50,156 bases of DNA from Rhodospirillaceae bacterium (GTDB lineage Bacteria; Pseudomonadota; Alphaproteobacteria; Rhodospirillales; Rhodospirillaceae), in the NCBI GenBank assembly GCA_020852595.1, contig JADZAK010000206.1:1-50156 (forward strand), given 5' to 3'. Within the stretch, counting starts at the first letter, position 1, and each line of letters opens with the position of its first letter. The notes beneath the pieces are model-generated. The model ran no database searches. It was not told where the DNA came from and saw nothing but the letters and a program-made list of their open reading frames with translations. A program made the translations under genes and the position numbers. Positions 24,184 to 32,254 of the stretch are shown in pieces.

Positions 24184-25101
24184 ATGTCACTTAAACCACT
24201 GCCCTCCGCCCGCCAGCTGAGTTATCTGATCGCCCTCGTGGAAGCGGGGCATTTCGGCCGCGCGGCCAAGACGTGCAACGTCACCCAGTCGACCTTAAGT
24301 GCGGGCCTCAAGGAGCTGGAAGCCACGCTCGGCGTCACCCTGATCGAGCGCACCCGGCGCCAGGTGGTCGTCACACCCCTGGGCCGCATGATCGCGGCGC
24401 GCGGACGCGAGGCGATTCGCTATCTCGAGGACCTGGTGGACCTGGCGCAGGCCGGGCGCGGCGAGCTCGCGGGCCCCTTGAACCTGGGGGTCATCCCGAC
24501 CATCGCGCCTTATGTGCTGCCGCGGCTCGTGACCGAAACCGAACGGACGTTCCCCAAGTTGAAGCTGTTCGTGCGCGAGGAGCAGACCGCGCCGACCCTG
24601 GCCCGGTTGCGCAAGGGCGAACTCGACCTCGCGCTCATCGCGCTGCCTTACGACACCGACGGCCTCGACGTCGCCGAGATCGGCGAAGAGGACATGGTGG
24701 TGTGCATGCCCGCCAATCATCCGCTCGCGGCCCGCAAGACCGTGCGCGAATCCGATCTCGCCGATGTTCCGCTTCTGCTGCTGGAAGGCGGCCACTGCCT
24801 GCGCGATCATGCGCTGGCGGCGTGCAGGCTCTCGGACCGCGCGCTGAAAGAGGTGTTCCAGTCGACCAGCTTGCCGACCCTGGTGTCGATGGTCGCGGGC
24901 GGGCTGGGCCTTACGTTACTGCCGCGCATGGCGGTCGCGCGTGAGCTGGCGGGACGCACGGATCTCGTCGTGCGCCCGATCGAGAAATATCACCCGATGC
25001 GCACAATTGCCCTGTGCTGGCGCGCGGCGGCGGCGCAGGGCGAGAACTACGCCCGGCTCGCCAAAGCCTGGGCCGACGCGAAGATTACCGACAAGAATTA
25101 G
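24184..25101 (+). CDS. oxyR: hydrogen-peroxide-inducible regulator OxyR (LysR family)
   Basis: 305-residue LysR-type regulator. The N-terminal winged helix (PSARQLSYLIALVEAGHFG ... TQSTLSAGLKELE) is standard. The redox cysteines Cys205 and Cys214 lie in GHCLRDHALAAC with the same 9-residue spacing as Cys199/Cys208 of E. coli OxyR, which distinguishes it from other LysR proteins. It should activate the divergent ahpC-ahpD genes upon disulfide formation. The 3' end overlaps the convergent panC gene by 4 nt. Confidence 0.92.
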   Translation: MSLKPLPSARQLSYLIALVEAGHFGRAAKTCNVTQSTLSAGLKELEATLGVTLIERTRRQVVVTPLGRMIAARGREAIRYLEDLVDLAQAGRGELAGPLNLGVIPTIAPYVLPRLVTETERTFPKLKLFVREEQTAPTLARLRKGELDLALIALPYDTDGLDVAEIGEEDMVVCMPANHPLAARKTVRESDLADVPLLLLEGGHCLRDHALAACRLSDRALKEVFQSTSLPTLVSMVAGGLGLTLLPRMAVARELAGRTDLVVRPIEKYHPMRTIALCWRAAAAQGENYARLAKAWADAKITDKN

Positions 25102-25964
25102 GCCTTCGGGATCGCGACGTTGTCGATCAGACGCGCGCGGCCCATATGCGCGGCGGCAAGGACACGTCCCGGTTCGGCGTTGGAGCCGAGCGGCGCGAGC
25201 GTCTCGGCATGACGCGCCTCGACATAATCCACCTTGGCGAAACCGGCGGCGAGGATCTGTTCGCGCGCGGCGGCCGTTGCGGCGGCAATGCTCTCACCCT
25301 TCGCAATGGCCTTGGCCGCGGCGTTGAGCGCGGCGTTGAGCGCCGGCGCCTTGGGGCGCTCTTCGGCGCTCAGGTATACGTTACGCGACGACAGCGCGAG
25401 GCCGTCCGCCTCGCGCACCGTTTCCACGCCAATAATATCGACGGGAATATTGAGATCCGCGACGAGGCGGCGGATGACCGCCAGCTGCTGGTAGTCCTTT
25501 TCACCGAACAGCGCGATGTCGGGGAGCGCCTGCAGGAGGAGCTTGGTCACGACCATCGCGACACCGTTGAAGTGACCGGGGCGGTGCGCCCCGTCCAGTT
25601 GCTCGCCGATGCCCGCGATCTGGATGCTGGTGGCGAAGTTGGCGGGGTACATGGCCGCGACATCCGGGGCGAAGAGAAGGTGCACGCCGGCGGCGTTCAA
25701 CATCTCATAGTCTTCGTTCTCGCGCCGCGGATAGGCGGCAAGGTCTTCGTTCGGCCCGAACTGCTTTGGATTGACGAAGATGGTGGCGACCACCCGGTCC
25801 GCCATTTTCTTCGCGCGTTCCATGAGCGTGACGTGACCCTTATGGAGCGCGCCCATGGTCGGCACGAGCGCCACGGTCAGACCCTCGCGGCGCCAGCCCT
25901 TGATACGGCGGCGCAGGTTCTCGACGTCGCGCACGGCGACAAGACTTACATTCGCTGGGGTCAT
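25098..25964 (-). CDS. panC: pantothenate synthetase
   Basis: ATP-dependent condensation of pantoate and beta-alanine, the last step of vitamin B5 synthesis. The 288-residue protein has the nucleotidyltransferase signature VPTMGALHKGHVTLM (HIGH-like HKGH), the FVNPKQFGPNEDL segment, GEKDYQQLAVIRR, and the KMSKS-like LSSRNVYL. Length and order are typical. It follows panB on the same strand with a 3-nt gap, so it is a panB-panC operon. Confidence 0.95.
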   Translation of the reverse strand: MTPANVSLVAVRDVENLRRRIKGWRREGLTVALVPTMGALHKGHVTLMERAKKMADRVVATIFVNPKQFGPNEDLAAYPRRENEDYEMLNAAGVHLLFAPDVAAMYPANFATSIQIAGIGEQLDGAHRPGHFNGVAMVVTKLLLQALPDIALFGEKDYQQLAVIRRLVADLNIPVDIIGVETVREADGLALSSRNVYLSAEERPKAPALNAALNAAAKAIAKGESIAAATAAAREQILAAGFAKVDYVEARHAETLAPLGSNAEPGRVLAAAHMGRARLIDNVAIPKA

Positions 25965-25967
25965 GAA

Positions 25968-26849
25968 TTAGCGCTTCTTGGATTTCTTTGCCGGTTTCGC
26001 TGGAGCCGCGCCGTACGTGTTCTCAGGCGCGGGGAACCGGCGTGCGCGCACATCGGCGGCATAAGTCGCCACGACCTTCGAGACCTCCTCGCCCAGGAGC
26101 GCATAACGCTTGGCGAACTTCGGCATGAAGGCGCTGTAGAGACCGAGAATGTCCTCGGCGACGATGACCTGGCCGTCGCACCCAACCGAGGCGCCGATGC
26201 CGATGGTCGGCACACTGCAGGCCTTGGTGATTTCGCGCGCGACGGGTTCAACCGTGCCTTCGACAACGATGCTGAAGGCTCCGGCGTCGGCCAGAAGCTT
26301 TGCATCCGCGACCAGGGCCTTGGCTTCCGCGCCGGATTTACCCTGCACCCGGAAACCGCCGAGGACATTGATCGATTGCGGCGTAAGACCGATGTGGCCC
26401 ATCACCGGAATGCCGCGCGCGACGAGGTACTCCACGGTGGGCGCCATGACGGCGCCGCCTTCGAGCTTCACGCCGGCGCAGCCGGTTTCCGACATCACGC
26501 GCGCCGCCGCCTTGAAGGCATCGACGGGTGAGGCTTGATAAGAGCCGAACGGCAGATCGACGATGACACAGGCCTTGGCGCTGCCGCGCACAACGGCTTT
26601 GCCGTGCGCGATCATGATATCGAGCGTGACGCCGACGGTCGTGTCGAGGCCGTAGACCATCATGCCCAAGCTATCGCCGACCAGGAGCAGGTCGACGTGC
26701 GAATCCATGAAGCCGGCCATCGGCGCGCTATGGGCGGTGATGCAGACGATAGGATCGGCGTTCTTGCGCGCCTGGATGTCGCGCGGCGTCAAACGCTTGG
26801 TGATGGGCGAACCGCCCTCACGCTTCGGAGGCTGTGGGATCGTGCTCAT
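25968..26849 (-). CDS. panB: 3-methyl-2-oxobutanoate hydroxymethyltransferase
   Basis: Forms ketopantoate from 2-oxoisovalerate and methylene-tetrahydrofolate. The 293-residue TIM-barrel protein shows the metal site DSHVDLLLVGDSLGM, DLPFGSYQASP, the LEGG stretch (VKLEGGAVMAP), GHIGLTPQS and a GIGASVGCDGQV motif. The Lys-rich C-terminal tail (KPAKKSKKR) is slightly extended. It is followed directly by panC and preceded by a 25-residue membrane microprotein gene and the sensor kinase gene on the same strand. Confidence 0.95.
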   Translation of the reverse strand: MSTIPQPPKREGGSPITKRLTPRDIQARKNADPIVCITAHSAPMAGFMDSHVDLLLVGDSLGMMVYGLDTTVGVTLDIMIAHGKAVVRGSAKACVIVDLPFGSYQASPVDAFKAAARVMSETGCAGVKLEGGAVMAPTVEYLVARGIPVMGHIGLTPQSINVLGGFRVQGKSGAEAKALVADAKLLADAGAFSIVVEGTVEPVAREITKACSVPTIGIGASVGCDGQVIVAEDILGLYSAFMPKFAKRYALLGEEVSKVVATYAADVRARRFPAPENTYGAAPAKPAKKSKKR

Positions 26850-26887
26850 GCGTTGGTCCTCATGGGCGGCTCTCTACCCCATTTCGC

Positions 26888-26965
26888 TTACTTGCGGGAG
26901 CGGTAATACCACAGGACAGCCCCGATGGCGGCGAACAGCACGAACAAACCAGCCGTCTCGGACAT
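26888..26965 (-). CDS. 25-residue single-pass membrane microprotein (candidate)
   Basis: ATG at 26965, stop at 26888. The translation begins MSETAG, has one hydrophobic helix (LFVLFAAIGAVLWYY) and ends in a basic RSRK, the usual topology cue for an N-out, C-in insertion. It fills the gap between the kinase gene (26 nt upstream) and panB (38 nt downstream), all on the minus strand. No strong ribosome site is visible. It is too short for routine gene callers, so it may be unannotated. The function is unknown. Confidence 0.5.
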   Translation of the reverse strand: MSETAGLFVLFAAIGAVLWYYRSRK

Positions 26966-26991
26966 CGTCACTTTAAAGACTCACTTTAGAC

Positions 26992-28455
26992 TTACAACGG
27001 CAGGCGGATGACGAAGGCCGTCCCGGCGCTCGACGTGGAGGCCAGTTCGAGATCGCCGCCTTGCACGCGGATCAGTTCGCGGGCGATGGGAAGACCTAAC
27101 CCAGCCCCGCCCGCGCGGGTAGAGCCCGCGAACGGCACAAACAGATTTTCCAGGGTCCGGCGCGGCAGGCCGGGTCCGTTGTCGGTGATCCGGATCACCG
27201 CCTTATCCTCTTCACGCCCCGTTTCGAGGGTTACAATCGTCGCACCGGCCTGCGCCGCGTTACGCACGAGATTATCCGTCGCACGCGTCAGCAGTTCGGG
27301 GTCGGCCATGAACGTGAACTCATCGCCCGCCACGCGCAGATCGCATCCGTTACAAACTTTTTGCAAAGCGTCCTTGATGCTTTGAAGAAAGCCGCCGCTG
27401 CTCAAAGACTGCTTGTGGACGTCGGGCAGACCTTGTTTCGCGAAGCTCATGGTGGTGGTGGAGAGCTGCACGGCGCGGTCGACGGCCTTCATCATGCTTG
27501 CGGTCATGCGCCGCACGTTGGGATCGGGCGCGGCTTCGAGGCCGTCGAGCTCGAGGCTCGCGGTTGCAAGGATATTGCGAAGATCGTGCGAGATTTTCGT
27601 AACAGCCGTGCCGACGCCCGCGAGACGCTCTTTTTCCAAAAGCGCCTGACGCAATTCCTGCTGCATGGCCGCCAGGGCTTTCTCCGCGACGCCCACTTCG
27701 TCCTTGCGGTCGGAGGGCTCGATGATGCGCGCGGGATCCTCGGGCGCCTGTTGGAACGACGTGATGGCTTCGGTAAGACGGCGCAAAGGATGCACGGCGA
27801 GCCATTGCAGACTGACGTACACCGCCGCCGCGGCAATGACCGAGACGATGAAGCCGATGAACAGAATGCGGCGGCCGGAGCTGTACATCTGGGCGCGCAA
27901 AGGAGATTCGTCGAGATACACTTCGACCAGCACCTCGGGATCGCGCAGCGAATATCCGGTGACGGCGACGGGAACCTCGCCCGAGCGCGCCATCATGCTG
28001 AAAGCGTTGAAGATCGATTCCCAATAGTTCTCGCCGCGCAGGTCATAGACATGCGGAAGCACGGTCGGGATGCTGGGGCCGAGCGTACGCGGCGCCTGGC
28101 CGGGACGGAAAATGGTCATCCCGAACATGCCGCTTTGGAACAGCAAGGTATCGCGCAGCAGGGGGTCGATCTCGCGGGTCGCGACTTCGAGGGCGACCAG
28201 GACGAGATGCGCCTGCTCCAGCTTTTGATTGAGGTAGGCGATCCGCGCCCGGCTCATCGTGGGCGCGAACACCGCCACCTGGGCGACCATGACGAAGGCG
28301 ATGGTGAGGATGAGCAACCGCGCCGAAAGGCTGGAGGTCCGCTTGGGCGGAGCGGGCGGGCGCGCTTCGCGGGCACGCCGGCCCCTGGCGAGCTCGGTCT
28401 CGCCGCCGTCCAATCTGATCTGCCTGCGGTCCGCCGGCGCCATCGGGTCTCCCAT
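26992..28455 (-). CDS. membrane sensor histidine kinase
   Basis: 487 residues. A basic Pro-rich cytoplasmic N-terminus leads to TM1 (about 46-66), a periplasmic sensor region of about 130 residues, TM2 (about 197-217), then a HAMP-like linker. The HisKA domain has His290 in KISHDLRNIL. The ATPase domain shows the N box (DNLVRNAAQAG), G1 (DNGPGLP) and G2 (GGAGLGLPIA). No response regulator is adjacent, so it is an orphan kinase. The AGGAGG ribosome site 9 nt before ATG is buried in a hairpin, and a 22-bp repeat array lies just upstream. Confidence 0.88.
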   Translation of the reverse strand: MGDPMAPADRRQIRLDGGETELARGRRAREARPPAPPKRTSSLSARLLILTIAFVMVAQVAVFAPTMSRARIAYLNQKLEQAHLVLVALEVATREIDPLLRDTLLFQSGMFGMTIFRPGQAPRTLGPSIPTVLPHVYDLRGENYWESIFNAFSMMARSGEVPVAVTGYSLRDPEVLVEVYLDESPLRAQMYSSGRRILFIGFIVSVIAAAAVYVSLQWLAVHPLRRLTEAITSFQQAPEDPARIIEPSDRKDEVGVAEKALAAMQQELRQALLEKERLAGVGTAVTKISHDLRNILATASLELDGLEAAPDPNVRRMTASMMKAVDRAVQLSTTTMSFAKQGLPDVHKQSLSSGGFLQSIKDALQKVCNGCDLRVAGDEFTFMADPELLTRATDNLVRNAAQAGATIVTLETGREEDKAVIRITDNGPGLPRRTLENLFVPFAGSTRAGGAGLGLPIARELIRVQGGDLELASTSSAGTAFVIRLPL

Positions 28456-28458
28456 GCG

Positions 28459-28487
28459 CGCGGCCTCCTTTTAACGAGGAAGCCGCG
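28459..28487 (-). promoter_or_regulatory. hairpin sequestering the kinase Shine-Dalgarno site
   Basis: On the minus-strand RNA, CGCGGCUUCCU and AGGAGGCCGCG pair over 11 positions (one U-G) around a 7-nt loop. The 3' arm contains the AGGAGG ribosome site of the histidine kinase gene, with its AUG only 3 nt past the stem. Such a stem should strongly limit translation unless opened by a factor or by coupling. Confidence 0.6.
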
Positions 28488-28510
28488 AAAGCCCTGTCCT
28501 AGCACACCTT

Positions 28511-28620
28511 TGGCGCTTCCCGATGACTCGGGTGGCGCTTCCCGATGACTCGGGTGGCGCTTCCCGATGACTCGGGTGGCGCTTCCCGATGACTCGGGTG
28601 GCGCTTCCCGATGGCTCGGG
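28511..28620. repeat. tandem repeat, 5 x 22 bp, each unit a hairpin
   Basis: Five consecutive 22-bp units TGGCGCTTCCCGATGACTCG+GG; copies 1-4 are identical and copy 5 has one change (GATGGC for GATGAC). Each unit contains the inverted repeat CCCGA-N4-TCGGG, so the RNA of either strand would form a string of five 5-bp hairpins. There are no spacers, so it is not a CRISPR array. Confidence 0.95.
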
Positions 28621-28651
28621 TCGAGCCCGGGGAGAGCTCTCCGGTAAGGCC

Positions 28652-28689
28652 CCCCGATTCTAGGCCTTCGGGCCCGGAATCGGGGTTTT
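28652..28689 (+). terminator. strong hairpin with TTCG loop and T run upstream of rpmH
   Basis: A 9-bp stem CCCCGATTC / GAATCGGGG encloses a 2x2 internal loop and GGCC-TTCG-GGCC, followed by TTTTG. It has the form of a plus-strand intrinsic terminator, yet no plus-strand gene lies upstream for several kilobases. It probably insulates rpmH from antisense or read-through transcription. Confidence 0.6.
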
Positions 28690-28747
28690 GCCCGGCCGGG
28701 CGCGTTCCAAGGGGGTGAAATAGTTGAAAAATAAGGGGTCCTTGCCA

Positions 28748-28777
28748 TTGACTTGGCCGCCCGGGGGCCGCTATACA
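28748..28777 (+). promoter_or_regulatory. sigma-70-type promoter of rpmH
   Basis: TTGACT at 28748-28753 and TATACA at 28772-28777 with an 18-nt spacer, 62 nt before the rpmH start codon. It is one of the best promoter matches in the window and fits the need for high expression of a ribosomal protein operon. Confidence 0.7.
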
Positions 28778-28839
28778 CCGCCCGCAATTGAGCCCGGTCC
28801 GCCGGGCCCTTTCTTTTTTGACGAACCGGAGTTGGTGAC

Positions 28840-28974
28840 GTGAAACGCACCTATCAGCCCAGCAAACTCGTGCGCAAGCGCCGCCATGGTTTCCGTACCC
28901 GCATGGAAACGGTCGGTGGCCGCAAAGTGCTCGCGAACCGCCGCGCCAAGGGCCGCAAGCGCCTCTCGGCGTAA
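28840..28974 (+). CDS. rpmH: 50S ribosomal protein L34
   Basis: 44 residues with a GTG start: reading [20 protein letters not shown] then a basic tail ending KRLSA, the universal L34 sequence. It is too short for many gene callers. It stabilises the large subunit near the 23S rRNA 5' end. A ribosome site GGAG precedes the GTG. It opens the conserved rpmH-rnpA-yidD-yidC cluster; rnpA follows after 62 nt with a small GAGCGG/CCGCTC stem in between. Confidence 0.97.
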   Translation: MKRTYQPSKLVRKRRHGFRTRMETVGGRKVLANRRAKGRKRLSA

Positions 28975-29036
28975 TCGAGCGGCTTAAGTCCGACCGCTCC
29001 TTCCCGGAGCCGGAGGCGCCCCACACAGGTGGAGCT

Positions 29037-29477
29037 ATGTCTCGGGACACAGCCATTGGACCAGCACGCCAAGCTTCAGACGATGAAGTACGCCGTGGCC
29101 GGCAATGGGTGTCCGTTGAGCGCCGCCCTGATTTCTTGAGGATCGGAAGTTCCGGCCTCAAGCGCGTCACACCCGCATTTATCCTACAAGCCGCGCCTCG
29201 TGACATTAAGAGGGGCGACATCGACGACGGCGTTGCGGCGATCCATGTGGGCTTCACCTGCAGCCGGAAGGTCGGCAATGCCGTCGCGCGCAACCGTGCG
29301 AAACGGCGCCTGCGCGCCCTCACCGACCGCCTGATCGCTGAAGCCGATTCCGCGTTCGACTATGTGCTGATCGGCCGGACAGAGACTCTGACCCACGACT
29401 TCGCCGCGATGGAGAAAGACCTGCGCGCCGCCTTCAAGAAAATCGCGCAGCCGCGCGGCCGGGAGCCGCGCTCATGA
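29037..29477 (+). CDS. rnpA: ribonuclease P protein component
   Basis: Protein subunit of RNase P, which trims the 5' leader of pre-tRNAs. The RNP-signature [10 protein letters not shown], preceded by [12 protein letters not shown], is diagnostic. From ATG 29037 it is 146 residues with about 27 extra residues before the conserved [10 protein letters not shown] start; a GTG at 29109 would give the canonical length, so the start is uncertain. A GGTGGAG element precedes 29037. The stop overlaps the yidD ATG (ATGA), so translation is coupled. Confidence 0.93.
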   Translation: MSRDTAIGPARQASDDEVRRGRQWVSVERRPDFLRIGSSGLKRVTPAFILQAAPRDIKRGDIDDGVAAIHVGFTCSRKVGNAVARNRAKRRLRALTDRLIAEADSAFDYVLIGRTETLTHDFAAMEKDLRAAFKKIAQPRGREPRS

Positions 29478-29713
29478 AGCCGTCACCTCTTAGTCATTTG
29501 CTGCGCGGCTCGATTCGCGTTTATCAACTCACCGTGTCGCCGCTTCTGGGCCCGCGCTGCCGCTTCCACCCGAGCTGCTCCGAATACGCCTGTGAAGCGA
29601 TCGGCGCGCACGGGGCTGGAAAAGGCGCGCTGCTGGCGGCCAAGCGGCTTCTTCGTTGCCACCCCTGGGGCGGATCGGGCTTCGATCCCGTCCCCACACC
29701 TCCCTCTTCGTAA
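29474..29713 (+). CDS. yidD: membrane protein insertion efficiency factor YidD
   Basis: 79 residues with an amphipathic N-terminus ([15 protein letters not shown]), [12 protein letters not shown] with the conserved cysteines, and [14 protein letters not shown] at the end. These are the YidD hallmarks. It assists YidC/Sec insertion at the inner membrane face. It overlaps rnpA by ATGA and precedes yidC by 18 nt. Confidence 0.95.
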   Translation: MKPSPLSHLLRGSIRVYQLTVSPLLGPRCRFHPSCSEYACEAIGAHGAGKGALLAAKRLLRCHPWGGSGFDPVPTPPSS

Positions 29714-29731
29714 GCAGGATCTGACGCGCCT

Positions 29732-31477
29732 ATGGATCAACGTAACCTGATTGTCGCCGCCGCCATCTCGATGGTGATTCTGCTCGGCTGGGAATTGTAT
29801 TTCGCGCCGAAGCTGACGCCGCCGCCGGTTGAAGTCACCGAAACCGCGCAACCGGCCGCGCCGCCGAGTGTGGACACCAACGGCCCCGGCGCGCCCGTGG
29901 CCGCGCCGTCGCCCGAAGGCCAGCCGGTGGCCGCGCCGGCCCCGACCGCGCCCGGCGTCGAAGCCCCGCGCCTCAAGATCGCGACGCAGTATGTACAAGG
30001 CTCGCTCTCGCTGGCCGGCGGGCGCGTCGACGACATCCATCTGACGCGCTACCGCGAGACCACCGACCCGAACAGCCCGGCGATCACGCTGCTGACGCCG
30101 GCCAATTCGCCGAAGCCGTACTACGCCGAGTTCGGCTGGATCGCCTCGGACACCTCGCTGAAGCTTCCGGGCGCCGGCAGCCTGTGGACCGCCGAAGATC
30201 CGAACGCCGTGCTGACCGATACGACGCCCGTGACCATCACCTTTGACAATGGTGAAGGCCTCGTCTTCCGCCGCACCTACCGCGCCGACAAGGACTATCT
30301 GTTCCGCGTCGAGCAGACGGTGATCAACAACAGCGGCCGTCCGGTGACGATCTATCCTTACGCGCTGATCGCGCGTGTCGATACGCCGACTCTCGCGGGC
30401 TTCTTCATCCTGCATGAAGGCCCGATCGGCGTGTTCAACGGCACCACTTTGCTGCAACCCAAGTACAAGGACCTGGTTGAAGACGGTCCGCAGACGGTGG
30501 CCGAGTCCACCGGCGGCTGGATCGGCATCACCGACAAATACTGGCTGGCGGCGGTCGGCTTCGACCAGAAGATGAAGGTCGCGGCGAGCATGGCGCACAC
30601 GGCGCCGAACGGCCGTGACCGCTATCAGACGGACCTGCGCGGCGAGCCCCTCTCGCTCGCGCCCGGCGAAGAAAAGAGCGTGAACGCCTATGTGTTCGCC
30701 GGCGCCAAGGAACTCGAGCTTTTGGACAGCATCGCGACCGACCCGGGCCTGACGCAGTTCGACCTCGCCATCGACTTCGGCTGGTTCTACTTCCTGACCA
30801 AGCCGTTCTTCTATGCCCTGCGCTGGCTGCACGGCCTCATCGGCAACTTCGGTCTGGCGATCATCGCCTTCTCGACCTTCCTGCGCCTTCTGATGTTCCC
30901 CATCGCCAACAAGCAGTTCAAGGCGATGAACAACATGAAGCGCCTGCAGCCGGAGATGAAGAAGCTGCAGGAGCGCCACGCAAACGACCGCGTGAAAATG
31001 AACGAAGAGCTGATGGCGCTGTACAAGCGCGAGAAGGCAAATCCGTTGTCCGGCTGCCTTCCCATCCTGCTTCAAATTCCTATCTTCTTCGCGCTGTATA
31101 AGGTGCTGTTCGTGACCATCGAAATGCGTCACGCGCCGTTCTACGGCTGGATCCACGACCTGTCGGCGCCCGATCCGACCGGCCTCCTGTGGCTGTTCGG
31201 TTTCGTGCAGTGGGACATCCCGTCGTTCCTGCACTTCCTGAACATCGGCATCTGGCCGATCATCATGGGCGTGACGATGTTCCTGCAGCAGAAACTCGCG
31301 CCGCAACCGGCCGATCCGGCGCAGGCCAAGGTGATGATGTTCCTGCCGGTGATCTTCACCTTCATGATGGGCACCTTCCCGGCCGGCCTCGTCATCTACT
31401 GGGCGTGGAGCAACCTGCTCGGCATCCTGCAGCAGGCGGTCCTGTTGCGCAGCGAGCCGGAACCCGTAAAGAAATAA
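29732..31477 (+). CDS. yidC: membrane protein insertase YidC
   Basis: 581-residue Oxa1/YidC insertase with the proteobacterial architecture: N-terminal anchor (NLIVAAAISMVILLGWELYF), a Pro/Ala-rich linker, the large periplasmic P1 beta domain (about 80-340), then the conserved five-helix core starting near WFYFLTKPFFYALRWLHGL. The core shows GNFGLAIIAFSTFLRLLMFP, the cytoplasmic hairpin KMNEELMALYKREKANP, and GCLPILLQIPIFFALYKV. It inserts inner-membrane proteins with or without Sec. A REP-like hairpin follows before engB. Confidence 0.96.
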   Translation: MDQRNLIVAAAISMVILLGWELYFAPKLTPPPVEVTETAQPAAPPSVDTNGPGAPVAAPSPEGQPVAAPAPTAPGVEAPRLKIATQYVQGSLSLAGGRVDDIHLTRYRETTDPNSPAITLLTPANSPKPYYAEFGWIASDTSLKLPGAGSLWTAEDPNAVLTDTTPVTITFDNGEGLVFRRTYRADKDYLFRVEQTVINNSGRPVTIYPYALIARVDTPTLAGFFILHEGPIGVFNGTTLLQPKYKDLVEDGPQTVAESTGGWIGITDKYWLAAVGFDQKMKVAASMAHTAPNGRDRYQTDLRGEPLSLAPGEEKSVNAYVFAGAKELELLDSIATDPGLTQFDLAIDFGWFYFLTKPFFYALRWLHGLIGNFGLAIIAFSTFLRLLMFPIANKQFKAMNNMKRLQPEMKKLQERHANDRVKMNEELMALYKREKANPLSGCLPILLQIPIFFALYKVLFVTIEMRHAPFYGWIHDLSAPDPTGLLWLFGFVQWDIPSFLHFLNIGIWPIIMGVTMFLQQKLAPQPADPAQAKVMMFLPVIFTFMMGTFPAGLVIYWAWSNLLGILQQAVLLRSEPEPVKK

Positions 31478-31493
31478 CGCCCCCTCACCCCGG

Positions 31494-31516
31494 CCCTCTC
31501 CCTTAAAGGGAGAGGG
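31494..31516. repeat. REP-like inverted repeat between yidC and engB
   Basis: CCCTCTCCCTT, one A, AAGGGAGAGGG: an 11-bp inverted repeat preceded by CCCTCACCCCGG. This composition matches a widespread class of intergenic repeats in proteobacteria. It ends 14 nt before the engB GTG and may stabilise the yidC 3' end or influence engB translation. Confidence 0.6.
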
Positions 31517-31530
31517 AGTGGAGCATCCTT

Positions 31531-32184
31531 GTGGCTGAGACTTTGAACCCGAGCTTCGATCCGGCGGTCATCGAGAACGGCCGCCGGCTGTTCGCCCAGC
31601 AGTGCAACTTCATGCTGGGCGTGCTCGAACTCGCGCAGATGCCGAACGCCGATGTGCCGGAGATCACCTTTGCCGGACGCTCCAACGTCGGCAAGTCGAG
31701 CCTGATCAACGCGCTGACCAACCGCAAGGACCTGGCGCGCACGTCGGTCACGCCGGGCCGCACGCAGGAAATCAACTTCTTCGACTTGGGCCGGCGGCTG
31801 ACTCTGACCGACCTTCCAGGCTACGGCTTCGCCCAGGCGCCTAAAGACAAAGTCGAGATTTGGACGGACTTCATCCGAAAATATCTGAAGGGACGGCCGA
31901 ACCTGCGCCGCGCCCTGGTGCTGATCGATTCCCGTCACGGCCTGAAAGACACCGACCGCGAGATCATGAAGCTGATGGACGACTCGGCGGTGAACTATCA
32001 GATCGTCATGACCAAGGCGGACAAGGTGAAGCCCGGGCCGCTGGCCCAGACCAAGGCCGCCATCCAGAAGGAGCTGGCCGAGCATGTGGCCGCCCATCCG
32101 GAGATTTTGGTCACAAGTTCGTTCGACGGCTTCGGCATCCCCGAGGTGCGCGCCGCCATGACCGAACTGGCCTTACCAGGATAG
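31531..32184 (+). CDS. engB: ribosome biogenesis GTPase YihA/EngB (YsxC)
   Basis: 217-residue EngB GTPase needed for 50S assembly. Visible elements are G1 GRSNVGKSS, G2 threonines in RTSVTPGRTQ, G3 DLPGYGFA, G4 TKADKV and G5-like TSSFDG. It uses a GTG start at 31531. The order yidC-engB-argB is normal for Alphaproteobacteria. The stop is 71 nt before the argB ATG. Confidence 0.94.
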   Translation: MAETLNPSFDPAVIENGRRLFAQQCNFMLGVLELAQMPNADVPEITFAGRSNVGKSSLINALTNRKDLARTSVTPGRTQEINFFDLGRRLTLTDLPGYGFAQAPKDKVEIWTDFIRKYLKGRPNLRRALVLIDSRHGLKDTDREIMKLMDDSAVNYQIVMTKADKVKPGPLAQTKAAIQKELAEHVAAHPEILVTSSFDGFGIPEVRAAMTELALPG

Positions 32185-32254
32185 TTGCGCTGAAGGCCGG
32201 TTGGCCTTATGCGAGTGATTGAGAAAACATCAACGCGCAGCTCACCCGAGGGCC

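Larger units (their letters stand above)
28456..28839. other. 384-nt structured intergenic region between the kinase gene and rpmH
   Basis: Divergent region with, from left to right, the SD-sequestering hairpin of the kinase gene, a five-copy 22-bp repeat, a long TTCG-tetraloop hairpin followed by TTTT, and the rpmH promoter. No additional coding frame is supported. Confidence 0.7.

Noticed and set aside
25014-26531. 505-codon plus-strand frame opposite panB-panC
   Set aside because: Antisense to two well-supported enzymes and without motifs.
28511-28620. Possible CRISPR array
   Set aside because: The 22-bp units are directly tandem with no unique spacers and no cas genes are nearby.
29483-31306. 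607-codon minus-strand frame opposite yidC
   Set aside because: No recognisable domain and it covers yidD/yidC completely. Antisense shadow.
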